Positions 8,153 through 16,710 of a DNA stretch of 64,000 nt are shown here, piece after piece. Each line of letters opens with the position of its first letter. The stretch's first letter is position 1. The position numbers were made by a program, and so were the translations under genes. Source of the DNA: Actinomadura sp. NAK00032 (GTDB lineage: Bacteria > Actinomycetota > Actinomycetes > Streptosporangiales > Streptosporangiaceae). The stretch is from NCBI RefSeq assembly GCF_013364275.1, contig NZ_CP054932.1, positions 4,464,001-4,528,000 on the forward strand, read 5' to 3'. The notes under the pieces were generated by a model that made no database searches, was not told the origin of the DNA, and saw only the letters and a program-made list of their open reading frames with translations.

Positions 8153-8923
8153 TCAGGGGGAGAGGAGGCGGTCGCGGAGGGCGTCGGTGTCCTCGGGCGT
8201 CCAGCCGTGCCCGCCGAGCCAGCCGAGTGTTCCGCCGTACTCCTCGTCGACGCGGGTGAGGAGTTTCTCCATGATGGCGGCGTGGGGGCGGTGGGTGTCG
8301 GCGGGGCGGGAGTCGAGGTCGGCGGCGTAGGTGTCGCTGCCGCGCAGCCGGCGCAGGACGGCCTCCAGGCGTTCGCCGGTCTGGGCGTAGTCGGCGACGA
8401 TGGCCTCGCGGGTGACGCCGACCGTGTCGAGGGCGAGGGCGCAGACGACGCCGGTGCGGTCCTTGCCGGCGGCGCAGTGCACCAGCGCTGAGCCGTCGGT
8501 GCGGGTCATGACGCGCAGGGCGGCGACGATGGAGTCGCCGCGGTCGGTGAGGTAGCCGAGGTAGTGGCCGGTCGAGCGGTCCTGCCAGGGAAGCGCCTTG
8601 TCCACGTCCACGTCGGCGGCGACGTCGGTGTGGCGGCCGCCTTCGGGGAACAGCGACAGCTGGTGGACGGTCACCGTCGGAATCCGGGTGAGGGGGCCGG
8701 GTCCTTCGAGCCGCACCTCGGCGTCGCCGCGCAGGTCGATGACGTTCTTGAGGGCGTAGTCGTCGAGGAGGAGGCGGACGTCGGCGACCGAGAGGTCCTG
8801 GAGGTTGTCGGAGCGGAGCACGCGTCCCCGCCGGGTGGTGCGGCCGTCCGCCGTGGGGAGGCCGCCGAGGTCTCGGGCGTTGACCGCACCGTCGAGTTCG
8901 ATCCACCGTGTGCCATCGTCCAT
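8153..8923 (-). CDS. Tyrosine-protein phosphatase, PTP-like
   Basis: 256-aa cytoplasmic phosphatase of the bacterial lipid/protein tyrosine phosphatase family (MptpB/LipA type). The P-loop HCAAGKDRTGV holds the nucleophile Cys150 and Arg156 (C-x5-R). The N-terminal NARDLGGL plus RGRVLRSDNL and the NVIDLRGDAEV segment are classic for the family. The ATG at 8923 begins MDDGTRWIELDG; no good ribosome binding site is present and TAGGGT lies 8 nt upstream, so a leaderless message is possible. A longer open frame upstream is low-complexity and was discarded. Substrate unknown. Confidence 0.85.
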   Translation of the reverse strand: MDDGTRWIELDGAVNARDLGGLPTADGRTTRRGRVLRSDNLQDLSVADVRLLLDDYALKNVIDLRGDAEVRLEGPGPLTRIPTVTVHQLSLFPEGGRHTDVAADVDVDKALPWQDRSTGHYLGYLTDRGDSIVAALRVMTRTDGSALVHCAAGKDRTGVVCALALDTVGVTREAIVADYAQTGERLEAVLRRLRGSDTYAADLDSRPADTHRPHAAIMEKLLTRVDEEYGGTLGWLGGHGWTPEDTDALRDRLLSP

Positions 8924-9137
8924 GACTTGTGACCCTATATGGGTGGGGTGTCCCCGCTTTTGCGCAGGGTCGGGTTGCGGTGGATGCGGGAGGTGATCGC
9001 CCCGGGGAGCGAGGCGCGGCGGGGGCGACCGGGACCTGCGAGCCAGGGGAGGGATGGCTCTCCAGCGGGGCGACGGCCCGGTGTCACGCTCCGTAGCTTG
9101 CGTGGAGTCGGTTTCCGCTGCTCGTCCTGGAGGTTCC

Positions 9138-10199
9138 ATGCCCGCGACCCTGCACGCTCCCCCCGCCCCGGCCGCCGCCCCCGCGACGGCGGACAGGCGG
9201 GCCGGCAGCGACTTCGCCCCGCTGGCGCGGCGGGTGCGTGAGAGCGGGCTGCTGGAGCGCCGCCGCGGCTACTACGCGCGGGCGATCGGGCTGAACCTGG
9301 CGGCGACGGCGGCGCTGTGGGCGGCGGTGGCGTGGGCGGGGGACTCGTGGTGGACGGTCCTGCTCGGTGTTCCGCTCGCGGTGGTGGCGGCGCGGACGGC
9401 GTTCCTGGGGCATGACTCGGGGCACCGGCAGATCGCGCGGTCGGCGCGGGGGAACCGGTGGCTGGGGCTGCTGCTGGGGAACCTGCTGCTGGGGATGGGG
9501 CACGGGTGGTGGAACGACAAGCACAACCGGCATCACGCGAATCCCAACCATGTGGGCAAGGACCCGGACGTCGGTGAGGGGGTGCTGGCGTGGACGCAGG
9601 AGCAGGCCGAGGGGCAGCGCGGTGTGCTGCGGTGGGTGGCGCGGCACCAGGCGGCGCTGTTCTTCCCGCTGCTGACGCTGGAGGGTGTGAACCTGAAGGT
9701 GGGGAGCCTGATGTTCCTGCGGGGCCGGTCGCGGCGGGACCGGCTGGTGGAGGGCGGTCTGCTGCTGGCGCACGCGGTGGGGTACCTGTCGCTGGCGTTC
9801 GCGCTGCTGCCGCCGGCGCAGGCGGTGGTGCTGATGGCGGTGCAGCACGCGCTGTTCGGCGTGCATCTGGGGGCGGTGTTCGCGCCGAACCACAAGGGGA
9901 TGGCGATGCCGGGGCCGGGTGAGCGGTGGGGGCATCTGCGGCGTCAGGTGCTGACGTCGCGGAACGTGCGGGGCGGCGCGGTGACCGACTGGCTGATGGG
10001 CGGGCTGAACTACCAGATCGAGCACCACCTGTTCCCGGGGATCCCGCGGTGCAGCCTGCGGCGGGTGCGGCCGCTGGTGATGGAGCACTGCGCGGCGGTG
10101 GGCCTGCCGTACACCGAGACGGGTCTGGTGGCGTCGTACCGGGAGGCTCTCGGTCACATGCGGGAGATCGGTGAGCCGTTGCGGGAGGGGCGGGGATAG
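9138..10199 (+). CDS. Membrane fatty acid desaturase
   Basis: 353-aa integral membrane di-iron desaturase. All three histidine boxes are present: HDSGH (92-96), HNRHH (129-133) and QIEHH (293-297). The last form (Q-x-x-H-H) is typical of front-end or acyl-lipid desaturases. Hydrophobic segments flank the first box and lie around residues 195-250. No cytochrome b5 domain is fused, so a separate ferredoxin or other donor is needed. TGGAGG precedes the ATG. Regiospecificity cannot be read from the sequence. The stop codon TAG is also the first part of the -10 of the following gene. Confidence 0.9.
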   Translation: MPATLHAPPAPAAAPATADRRAGSDFAPLARRVRESGLLERRRGYYARAIGLNLAATAALWAAVAWAGDSWWTVLLGVPLAVVAARTAFLGHDSGHRQIARSARGNRWLGLLLGNLLLGMGHGWWNDKHNRHHANPNHVGKDPDVGEGVLAWTQEQAEGQRGVLRWVARHQAALFFPLLTLEGVNLKVGSLMFLRGRSRRDRLVEGGLLLAHAVGYLSLAFALLPPAQAVVLMAVQHALFGVHLGAVFAPNHKGMAMPGPGERWGHLRRQVLTSRNVRGGAVTDWLMGGLNYQIEHHLFPGIPRCSLRRVRPLVMEHCAAVGLPYTETGLVASYREALGHMREIGEPLREGRG

Positions 10200-10209
10200 G
10201 CTCCGGGCC

Positions 10210-11025
10210 ATGCCCGAGGGACACACGATTCATCGCCTGGCCGCCGAGCATCAGCGGATGTTCGGCGGCCGTGCCGTTTCCGCGTCGAGTCCGCAGGGGC
10301 GGTTCGCCGAGGGGGCGGGCCGGTTGGACGGGCGGGTGCTGGCGGGGGCGGACGCGCATGGCAAGCATCTGCTGCTGGGGTTCGACGATGAGTTGACGTT
10401 GCACGTCCATCTGGGGATCTACGGGAAGTTCGGGTTCGGGGAGTTGCCGGCGCCGGCGCCGGTGGGGCTGGTGCGGTTGCGGTTGGAGGGCGGGGCGCAT
10501 TTCGCGGATCTGCGGGGTCCGAACCGGTGCGAGGTGCTGGAGCCGGGTGAGGTGAAGTTGCTGCGGGACCGGTTGGGGCCGGATCCGCTGCGGGCGGACG
10601 CCGATCCGGAGGTGGCGTGGCGGCGGGTCGGTCGGGCGCGGACGCCGATCGGGGTGCTGCTGATGGATCAGTCGGTGGTGGCGGGGCCGGGGAACATCTA
10701 CCGGGCGGAGGTGCTGTTCCGGCAGGGGGTCGATCCGCGGTTGCCGGGGCGGCGGTTGTCGGCGTCGCAGTGGGCGGGGATCTGGGCGGATCTGGTGGTG
10801 CTGATGGCGGAGGGGGTGCGGGTGGGGCGGATCGATACGGTGCGTCCGGAGCACACGCCGGAGGCGATGGGGCGTCCGCCGCGGGTGGACGATCATGGTG
10901 GTGAGGTGTACGTGTACCGGCGTGCGGGGTTGCCGTGCCTGGTGTGCGGGACGGCGGTGGCTGCGGCGGTGCTGGCGGGGCGGAACCTGTTCTGGTGTCC
11001 GGGGTGCCAGCCGTCCGCCGTGTGA
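10210..11025 (+). CDS. Fpg/Nei family DNA glycosylase (endonuclease VIII-like)
   Basis: 271-aa base-excision repair glycosylase/AP lyase. The mature N-terminus PEGHTIH has the catalytic Pro2 and Glu3, and PEG-H is the Nei rather than Fpg form. The H2TH region contains DQSVVAGPGNIYRAEVLF, and the C-terminal zinc finger is complete (CLVC and CPGC). Glu and aromatic substitutions resemble mycobacterial Nei2. TAGGCT lies exactly 7 nt before the ATG and no Shine-Dalgarno is seen, so the gene is probably leaderless; its -10 begins in the desaturase stop codon. Confidence 0.9.
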   Translation: MPEGHTIHRLAAEHQRMFGGRAVSASSPQGRFAEGAGRLDGRVLAGADAHGKHLLLGFDDELTLHVHLGIYGKFGFGELPAPAPVGLVRLRLEGGAHFADLRGPNRCEVLEPGEVKLLRDRLGPDPLRADADPEVAWRRVGRARTPIGVLLMDQSVVAGPGNIYRAEVLFRQGVDPRLPGRRLSASQWAGIWADLVVLMAEGVRVGRIDTVRPEHTPEAMGRPPRVDDHGGEVYVYRRAGLPCLVCGTAVAAAVLAGRNLFWCPGCQPSAV

Positions 11026-11036
11026 GGCGCGGTGCG

Positions 11037-11064
11037 GCCCGGCCGGGGTGGGGGGTGGCCGGGC
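11037..11064. terminator. Hairpin terminator after the glycosylase gene
   Basis: Perfect 8-bp stem GCCCGGCC/GGCCGGGC with a 12-nt loop, 11 nt after the stop and before the convergent membrane-protein gene. Confidence 0.45.
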
Positions 11065-11118
11065 ACGAGGCGGTGTCGGCGCATCACGGCAACAACTGCG
11101 TCCCGCTGCTGGACAGCA

Positions 11119-12114
11119 CTACCGCTCGCAGGGGTCGGCGCTGTTCACCCTGGTGGAACGGCCGGGCCCCGCCGGGTCGCCCTCGCCGCTGCCCTCCGGC
11201 GGGGCCGTCTGGGTGCGGCGCGCGTAGGCGAGGGCGGCGGCCGCCAGTCCCGCCCCCCACACCCAGTAGGCGGGGACGGCGACCCAGAAGAACGTCTCCG
11301 GCAGGGCCATGTCGCCGTCGGGTGGGAAGGGGTTGCGGCCGTGGAGCCTCTCCCAGAACATCTGGAGCAGCATCAGCCCGAAGTAGACGTTGATCCCCGC
11401 CGCGACGCCCACGGCGGGCCAGAGCACGAGCCTGCGGGGGACCGGTCGTCCCCGTAGGACCGGGATCCACAACGGCCAGATCCTTCCCCACCGGTGCGCG
11501 AGCGACAGCGGCAGCACCGTCCCCGCCAGTAGGAACGCGGCCTCGAACAGCAGTGCCGAGCCCGTGGCGAGGGGTGACTCGCCGAACCCGACCACGGCCT
11601 GGGCGGCGATGCGGACGACGCATCCCGCCACCGAGACGTACGCGGCGGCATAAGCCCACAGGGGTGTCCGCGTGTAGGCGACCGGCGCGCGCCGGCCCTT
11701 CCGCCGCTGGTAGGCCAGCGTCAACAAGCCGAGGAGTACTCCGCCGCCCGCGCACGCCGCGCGGCTCAGCGCGCCCAGCGGATAGAACTCGATCCCGAGC
11801 CCTGGGAAGACCGCGCCGATCACGTCGAGCAGCAGCAGCGCCGACGAGGCGACCAGCGCGAGGCTCGCCGCCCAAGCTGTGCCGAGCAGCAGCCGGCGCG
11901 GCGTTCCGTCCAGGTCGGTGTGGAGCAGAACGAACCCGGCGGCGGCCGCGACGGCGCAGAGCACGGCCGCGCCCCAGCCGGTGAAGGCCACCAGGTCGCT
12001 TTCCACGGGGGACAGCCCGCTGGGCGTCCCGGTCGCGGCCCAGTACACGCGCAGCGCCAAGTAGGCCGAGATCCACAGGGGCGCCACCGACGGTGCCCGT
12101 CTCGTGATCGTCAT
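11119..12114 (-). CDS. Polytopic membrane protein of unknown function
   Basis: 331-aa protein with about eight hydrophobic segments (for example VLCAVAAAAGFVLL, ASLALVASSALLLLDVIGAVF, YAAAYVSVAGCVVRIAAQ, FFWVAVPAYWVWGAGLAAAAL). Charged basic loops are on the expected inner side (YQRRKGRR), and the polar C-tail is rich in Gly, Pro and Thr. No catalytic or transport motif was recognised. The ATG at 12114 is preceded by a weak GAGG. It stands alone between convergent and degenerate neighbours. Confidence 0.65.
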   Translation of the reverse strand: MTITRRAPSVAPLWISAYLALRVYWAATGTPSGLSPVESDLVAFTGWGAAVLCAVAAAAGFVLLHTDLDGTPRRLLLGTAWAASLALVASSALLLLDVIGAVFPGLGIEFYPLGALSRAACAGGGVLLGLLTLAYQRRKGRRAPVAYTRTPLWAYAAAYVSVAGCVVRIAAQAVVGFGESPLATGSALLFEAAFLLAGTVLPLSLAHRWGRIWPLWIPVLRGRPVPRRLVLWPAVGVAAGINVYFGLMLLQMFWERLHGRNPFPPDGDMALPETFFWVAVPAYWVWGAGLAAAALAYARRTQTAPPEGSGEGDPAGPGRSTRVNSADPCER

Positions 12115-12383
12115 GCCACAAGCCTCACGCCACGGACGTTCCCCGCGCCTCCCCCGGTGGGTTCACCCGCCTCCCTCTCGGGAATGAGTGTCGTCGGCTC
12201 CGAGGCCGGCAGCAGTCCGCTCGACACCGAGGCCGTCGCCAGGACCAGGCTGGAGCGGTGCTCCAACCCGGACGTCTCAGAACACACGAACCATGGCGAG
12301 CCGTGGTTGAGGAGATCGACAACCGTCCTGGAAGCCTGAGTAACCGCAGCTCGGGCGTATATCCGTTGGATGTTCGCTGTTTG

Positions 12384-12656
12384 CTACGGGGCCCCGGGAG
12401 AAGTAGCCCCCTCCGTGTCACCCACCCCCGCTTGTTCGCGCAGGCTCCGCCAGGTGTACGCCACCCGCGTCACAGCAGCCGAGCCCTTACATCCGCTCAT
12501 TTGGGGCGCGTTGGCGCGTTTCCAGCCGCGCACGAACACGTTCAGCCCGGAGGAGTCGCAAGTGCTCAGCCCGGACAGATGGAGCGCGATCCGTGGCGGC
12601 GGGTCCGCCCACGCCGCGCGGGCGGACCCGTGCCCCTCCAGGGTGAGGAACTTCAA
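12384..12656 (-). pseudogene. STAS-domain (anti-sigma antagonist) fragment
   Basis: The 90-codon frame contains PPRIALHLSGLSTCDSSGLNVFVRGWKRA in two adjoining blocks, the core strand-loop-helix of STAS/SpoIIAA-type anti-anti-sigma factors including the phosphorylatable Ser of CDSSGL. The N-terminal strand and helix are shortened, and everything after the helix is unlike the family (no LRLVG or VRRVLELTGL equivalent). It therefore looks like a decaying remnant. It fills part of an otherwise gene-free 640-bp stretch (12115-12753). Confidence 0.45.
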
Positions 12657-12753
12657 GCCGATGCCCGATGCCCTGGATTGCCGGAGGGTGGAGGCGCGGG
12701 TGTAGCCGATCCGCGCGTGCCCGGCCGGTACGGCCGCGGCCGGTGGGGGCGGG

Positions 12754-14010
12754 TCAGGTGATGGTGGGTGTGGGGCCGGTGTCGCCGGTGCCGGTGGGGC
12801 TGGGTCGGGGGATGATCGGGACGTCGTCGTCGGTCTGGGGGGCGCGGCGGCGTGCGCGGCGGGTGCGCAGGAGCGCGGCGGCGGGTTCGGTGCCGCGGGC
12901 GATGATGGGGCCGGCGACGGCGAGGATGAGGACGTAGGCGGCGGCGAGGGGGCCGAGGCGGGGGTTGGTTCCGGCGCTGACGGCGAGGCCGGCGATGACG
13001 ATGTTGAACTCGCCGCGGGGGATGAGGGCGGCGCCGGCGCGCAGGCGTCCGGTGGTGGCGATGCCGGCGCGGCGGGCGGCGATCCAGCCGGTGCCCATCT
13101 TGGTGAGGATGCCGGCGGCGGCGAGGAGTGCGGCGATGCCGAGGACGGGGGGCAGGTCGCCGGGGTCGGTGTGGAGGCCGAAGAAGACGAAGAAGACGGC
13201 GGCGAAGAGGTCGCGGAGGGGGGTGAGGAGTTTCTGGGCGGTGTGGGCGAGGGTGCCGGACAGGGCGATGCCGACGAGGAAGGCGCCGACGGCGGCGGAG
13301 ACCTGGAGTTGCTGGGCGATGCCGGCGACCAGGAGGGTGAGGCCGAGGACTTTGAGGAGGAGGACTTCTTCGCTGGGGGAGGCGACGAAGCGTTCGACGA
13401 GGGTGCCGTGGCGGAGGGCGATGTAGAGGATGACGGTGATGGTGGCGGCGGCGACGCCGAGGGCGGTGGCGCCGCCGATGAGGCCGGCTCCGGCGAGGAG
13501 GGTGGTGAGGATGGGGAGGTAGGCGGCCATGGCGAGGTCCTCGAAGACGAGGACGGACAGGACGGCGGGGGTTTCGCGGTTGCCGAGCCAGCCGAGGTCG
13601 CCGATGACTTTGGCGGTGATGCCGGAGGAGGTGACGTAGGTGATGCCGCCCATGGCGACGGCGGCGACGGGGCCCCAGCCGAGGAGGAGGGCGGCGGCGA
13701 CGCCGGGGGCGGCGTTGAGGGCGAGGTCGGCGAGGCCGGTGGGTGCGGAGGTGCGCAGGGTGCCGACGAGTTCGCCGGCGGTGTATTCGAGGCCGAGGGT
13801 GAACAGCAGCAGGATGACGCCGACTTCGGCGCCGATGGAGACGAAGTCCTCGCTGGTGGTGAGGGGGAGGATGCCGCCGGAGCCGAAGGCGAGGCCGGCG
13901 ATGAGGTAGAGGGGGATGGGGGAGATGGAGAAGCGGACGGAGACCGCGCCGAGGAGTCCGAGGGCGAGGATGATGGCGCCGAGTTCGATGAGCTGTACGG
14001 CTGAGTGCAT
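12754..14010 (-). CDS. CPA2-family cation/proton antiporter (KhtU-like)
   Basis: 418-aa membrane antiporter of the CPA2 family, which exchanges K+ or Na+ for H+. Around twelve hydrophobic segments fill residues 5-385. The family signatures are SISPIPLYLIAGLAFG, FTLGLEYT, ITYVTSSGITAKVIGDLG and SVLVFEDLAMAAYLP (ion-binding Asp in helix 5), and a late ALIPRGEFNIVIAG. The C-terminal 40 residues are soluble and basic/acidic. The partner TrkA-C protein ends only 6 nt upstream, an arrangement like the KhtT-KhtU system for K+ efflux under alkaline or electrophile stress. Confidence 0.88.
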   Translation of the reverse strand: MHSAVQLIELGAIILALGLLGAVSVRFSISPIPLYLIAGLAFGSGGILPLTTSEDFVSIGAEVGVILLLFTLGLEYTAGELVGTLRTSAPTGLADLALNAAPGVAAALLLGWGPVAAVAMGGITYVTSSGITAKVIGDLGWLGNRETPAVLSVLVFEDLAMAAYLPILTTLLAGAGLIGGATALGVAAATITVILYIALRHGTLVERFVASPSEEVLLLKVLGLTLLVAGIAQQLQVSAAVGAFLVGIALSGTLAHTAQKLLTPLRDLFAAVFFVFFGLHTDPGDLPPVLGIAALLAAAGILTKMGTGWIAARRAGIATTGRLRAGAALIPRGEFNIVIAGLAVSAGTNPRLGPLAAAYVLILAVAGPIIARGTEPAAALLRTRRARRRAPQTDDDVPIIPRPSPTGTGDTGPTPTIT

Positions 14011-14016
14011 GCGCGG

Positions 14017-14499
14017 TCAGCCGTGGGCGAGTATCTGGGCGACGGCGTTGGTGCCTTCTCCGGTGCCTACGACGACGACGGTGTCGCCGGCGGTGAAGGT
14101 GAAGTCGGGGCGGGGGCTGGCGTGGACTTGTCCGTCGCGGACGACGGCGACGATGGAGGCGCCGGTGCGGGTGCGGGCGCGGGTGTCGGCGAGGGGGCGT
14201 CCGTCGTAGGGGGAGCCTGCGGGGATGGGGACTTGTTCGGTGATGAGTCCTTCGACCTGGCGGTGGAGTTCGGCGAGGTGTTCGACGATGCGGCCGGTGC
14301 CGAGGAGTTCGGCGATGGCGTTGGCCTCCTCGGCGGTGAGGGCGACGGTGGCGATGCAGCTGTCGGGGTCTTCTTTGTCGTAGATGACCAGGTCGCGGCG
14401 GCCGGTGCGGTGGGAGATGACGCCGAGTTGGCGGCCGCGGCCGGTGGTCATGATGTGCTGCAGGCCGATGCCGGGCAAAGCGGTCCGTTCGACGTCCAC
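14017..14499 (-). CDS. TrkA-C domain regulatory subunit (KhtT-like)
   Basis: 160-aa soluble protein. Residues 1-70 form a small alpha/beta domain (QLGVISHRTGRRDLVIYDK), and residues 75-160 form an RCK_C/TrkA-C domain with GRPLADTRARTRTGASIVAVVRDG and FTAGDTVVVVGTGEG. Such subunits gate CPA2 antiporters in response to nucleotides or pH. It starts at a GTG preceded by GGAGGA and is the first gene of a two-gene operon with the antiporter. Confidence 0.85.
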   Translation of the reverse strand: MDVERTALPGIGLQHIMTTGRGRQLGVISHRTGRRDLVIYDKEDPDSCIATVALTAEEANAIAELLGTGRIVEHLAELHRQVEGLITEQVPIPAGSPYDGRPLADTRARTRTGASIVAVVRDGQVHASPRPDFTFTAGDTVVVVGTGEGTNAVAQILAHG

Positions 14500-14626
14500 G
14501 GTGCTTCGTCCTCCGTCTCCGTGTGCTGGGGTCGTTGATGACCGTACCGGTGGCGGTGGGGTGCGTGGTCGCTGGGTGCGGGTCGTTGCCGCAGCGTGTG
14601 GGGGGGTGGGGGGACGGCGGGGTGGG

Positions 14627-15862
14627 TCAGCCGTGGAGGGCGTAGCGCATGGGGCGGAATTTGGCGTGTGCTTCGGCGAGTTCGGCGGCGGGGTCGGAGT
14701 CGGCGACGATGCCGCAGCCGGCGAACAGGCGGGCGCGGGTGCCGTCGATCTCGGCGCAGCGCAGGGCGATGCCCCATTCGCCGTCGCCGCGGGCGTCGAC
14801 CCAGCCGACGGGGCCGGCGTAGCGGCCGCGGTCCATGCCTTCGAGTTCGCGGATGAGGTCGAGGGCGGTGTCGGTGGGGGTGCCGCAGACGGCGGGGGTG
14901 GGGTGGAGGGCGGCGACGACGTCGAGGACGGAGCGGTCGGCGGCCAGGCGTCCGCGGATGGGGGAGGCCAGGTGCATGACGTTGGGGAGGGTGAGGAGTT
15001 CGGGCTGGTGGGGGACGGTGAGGTGGGAGCAGAGGGGGGTGAGGGCGTCGCGGACCATGTCGGCGGCGTAGCGGTGTTCTTCGCGGTCCTTGGCGGAGCC
15101 GGCGAGGCGGTCGGCGCGGGCGTGGTCGTCGGCGGGGGTGTCGCCGCGGGGGGTGGTGCCGGCGAGGACGAGGGATTCGATGTCGTCGCCGGTGCGGCGG
15201 ATGAGGAGTTCGGGGGTGGCGCCGACGAGGCCGGCGCAGGAGAAGGTGTAGCAGGCGGGGAAGCGGTCGGCGAGGCGCTGGAGGAGGACGCGGGCGTCGA
15301 TGGGGGCGGCGGCGCGGGCGGTGATGTCGCGGGCGAGGACGACTTTGCCGAGGTGGCCGGCGCGGATGCGGTCGACGGCGGCGGCGACGGCGTCCTTCCA
15401 GTGGTGTTCGGGGAGGGCGCCTTGGTTCCAGGTGAGGCCGGTGGGGGGTTGGGGCGGGTTGGCGAGGGTGAGGGGGTCGGCGGTGTCGCCGATGGTGGTG
15501 AGCCAGGCTCGGCCGTCGCGGCGGCCGAGGACGCGGCGGGGGATGGTGAGGGTGGAGTCGCCGGATTTGGGGTCGAAGCCGAAGGAGCCGAAGGCGACGG
15601 GGCCGGTGCCGGGGAGGGCGACGGGGTCGTCGATGTCGGCGGCGTCGAAGAGGTCGTGGAGGTGGCGGGCGGCGGTGGTGAAGCGGTCGCCGCCGCCGGG
15701 GAGGGTGAGGCGGGCGGCTTCGCCCCAGCCGACGATGCCCTGGCCGTGGCGTATCCAGGCGAGCGCGGAGGGGTGCGGAAGCCGCGCGATGAGGTCGCCC
15801 GGGTCGGGGATCGGGACGGTGCGGACGGTGAGTCGGTCCGGTGCTGTCACGGCGAGCTTCAC
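14627..15862 (-). CDS. menF: Isochorismate synthase
   Basis: 411-aa chorismate-utilising enzyme that makes isochorismate for MenD. The C-terminal chorismate-binding domain (about 150-405) carries KVVLARDI, GATPELLIRRTGDDIESLVLAGT in two blocks, the DREEHRYAADMVRDAL motif, HPTPAVCGTPTDTAL, and the closing CAGCGI-like FAGCGIVADSDPAAELAEAHAK. The alternative is a salicylate or siderophore isochorismate synthase, but a complete menBCDE set nearby without siderophore genes favours MenF. The GTG start has TACAGT 6 nt upstream and no Shine-Dalgarno, so it is leaderless; the -35 lies inside a palindrome shared with menE. Confidence 0.9.
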   Translation of the reverse strand: MKLAVTAPDRLTVRTVPIPDPGDLIARLPHPSALAWIRHGQGIVGWGEAARLTLPGGGDRFTTAARHLHDLFDAADIDDPVALPGTGPVAFGSFGFDPKSGDSTLTIPRRVLGRRDGRAWLTTIGDTADPLTLANPPQPPTGLTWNQGALPEHHWKDAVAAAVDRIRAGHLGKVVLARDITARAAAPIDARVLLQRLADRFPACYTFSCAGLVGATPELLIRRTGDDIESLVLAGTTPRGDTPADDHARADRLAGSAKDREEHRYAADMVRDALTPLCSHLTVPHQPELLTLPNVMHLASPIRGRLAADRSVLDVVAALHPTPAVCGTPTDTALDLIRELEGMDRGRYAGPVGWVDARGDGEWGIALRCAEIDGTRARLFAGCGIVADSDPAAELAEAHAKFRPMRYALHG

Positions 15863-15868
15863 GTGGCC

Positions 15869-15897
15869 ACTGTACGACAGATTTGAACCTGTTCAAA
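15869..15897 (-). promoter_or_regulatory. menF promoter with palindromic operator
   Basis: Minus-strand -35 TTGAAC (15891-15896) and -10 TACAGT (15869-15874) are 16 nt apart. The -35 is embedded in the perfect 16-bp palindrome TTTGAACCTGTTCAAA (15882-15897). The match to the menE site (GTTTGAACnnGTTCA) suggests a common repressor of menaquinone genes. Confidence 0.6.
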
Positions 15898-15966
15898 CGG
15901 TGGGGGCGGGGGTGGGTGATGATGTGCGCCACACCGGCCGGGCGCGGGGTCTGGGGGTTGGGTGCC

Positions 15967-16006
15967 CGTTCGTCCCGTCCCCATGCGTGCGGGGACGGGA
16001 CGAACG
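15967..16006. terminator. Strong hairpin terminator after bioY
   Basis: Perfect 16-bp inverted repeat CGTTCGTCCCGTCCCC (15967-15982) against 15991-16006 with an 8-nt loop, just past the bioY stop on the minus strand and upstream of the menF promoter, which it would insulate. Confidence 0.75.
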
Positions 16007-16053
16007 CGGCGGCCCGCGTGCGGAGCCCGCGTGGGGGGCGGGTCAGCGGCGGG

Positions 16054-16641
16054 TCAGCGGCGGGCGGCGCCGGTGAGCTTCCAGGCGGCGGGCAGGAGCC
16101 CGGCGGCCAGCAGGACCTTCAGCGCGTCGCCGGCCAGGAAGGGCGTGACGCCGAGGTCGAGTGCCGTGGCGAGGTCGACGTGCAGGTAGGCCATCAGGTA
16201 GGGGACGCCGGCGGCGTACATGATGGCGGTTCCGGCGAGCATGGTCGCGACGGTGCGCAGCGGGGTGCGGTCGCCGCCGCGGCGGGCGAGGTGTCCGACG
16301 GCGGCGCCGGCGACGATGAAGCCGAGGATGTAGCCGAAGCTGGCGAATCCGGCTCCGGAGGCGCCGTCGGTGAACCAGGGGACGCCGGCGAGGCCGGCGA
16401 GCAGGTAGACGAGCATGCCGAGGGCGGCGCGGCCGGGGCCGAGGGCGGCGCCGGCGAGGAGCACCGCGAAGGTCTGCCCGGTGACGGGGACGGGGGTGCC
16501 GGGCAGCGGTACCGCGATCTGCGCGGCGATGCCGGTGATGACGGCGGCGCCGAGGACGAGGGCGGTGTCGCGGGCCAGGGCACCGGGCAGCAGGTCGCCC
16601 AGGACGGCGGGGCGCCGCTGGGCTGCGTGGGCAGTAGCCAC
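16054..16641 (-). CDS. bioY: Biotin ECF transporter S component
   Basis: 195-aa membrane substrate-binding subunit for biotin uptake. Six hydrophobic segments and the BioY signatures are visible: AAQIAVPLPGTPVPVTGQTFAVLLAGAALG in two blocks, the GVPWFTDGASG loop, SFGYILGFIVAGAAVG and GVTPFLAGDALKVLLAAGLLPAAWKL. No bioM/bioN energising genes are adjacent, so it works either alone or with a shared ECF module. The GTG at 16641 is chosen because GGGAGGAT is next to it; a TTG 12 nt upstream lies inside the ribosome binding site. An inverted repeat upstream may be an operator. Confidence 0.92.
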   Translation of the reverse strand: MATAHAAQRRPAVLGDLLPGALARDTALVLGAAVITGIAAQIAVPLPGTPVPVTGQTFAVLLAGAALGPGRAALGMLVYLLAGLAGVPWFTDGASGAGFASFGYILGFIVAGAAVGHLARRGGDRTPLRTVATMLAGTAIMYAAGVPYLMAYLHVDLATALDLGVTPFLAGDALKVLLAAGLLPAAWKLTGAARR

Positions 16642-16655
16642 AGATCCTCCCAAAA

Positions 16656-16677
16656 AGGTTTTGTCAGGCCGAAACCT
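16656..16677 (-). promoter_or_regulatory. Inverted repeat upstream of bioY
   Basis: AGGTTT and AAACCT are separated by 10 nt, 15 nt upstream of the bioY GTG. The position fits an operator for a biotin-responsive repressor, but no such regulator is encoded nearby. Confidence 0.35.
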
Positions 16678-16710
16678 AGCGAATGGTCTTTCCGGGGCGA
16701 ACAGCGCGGG

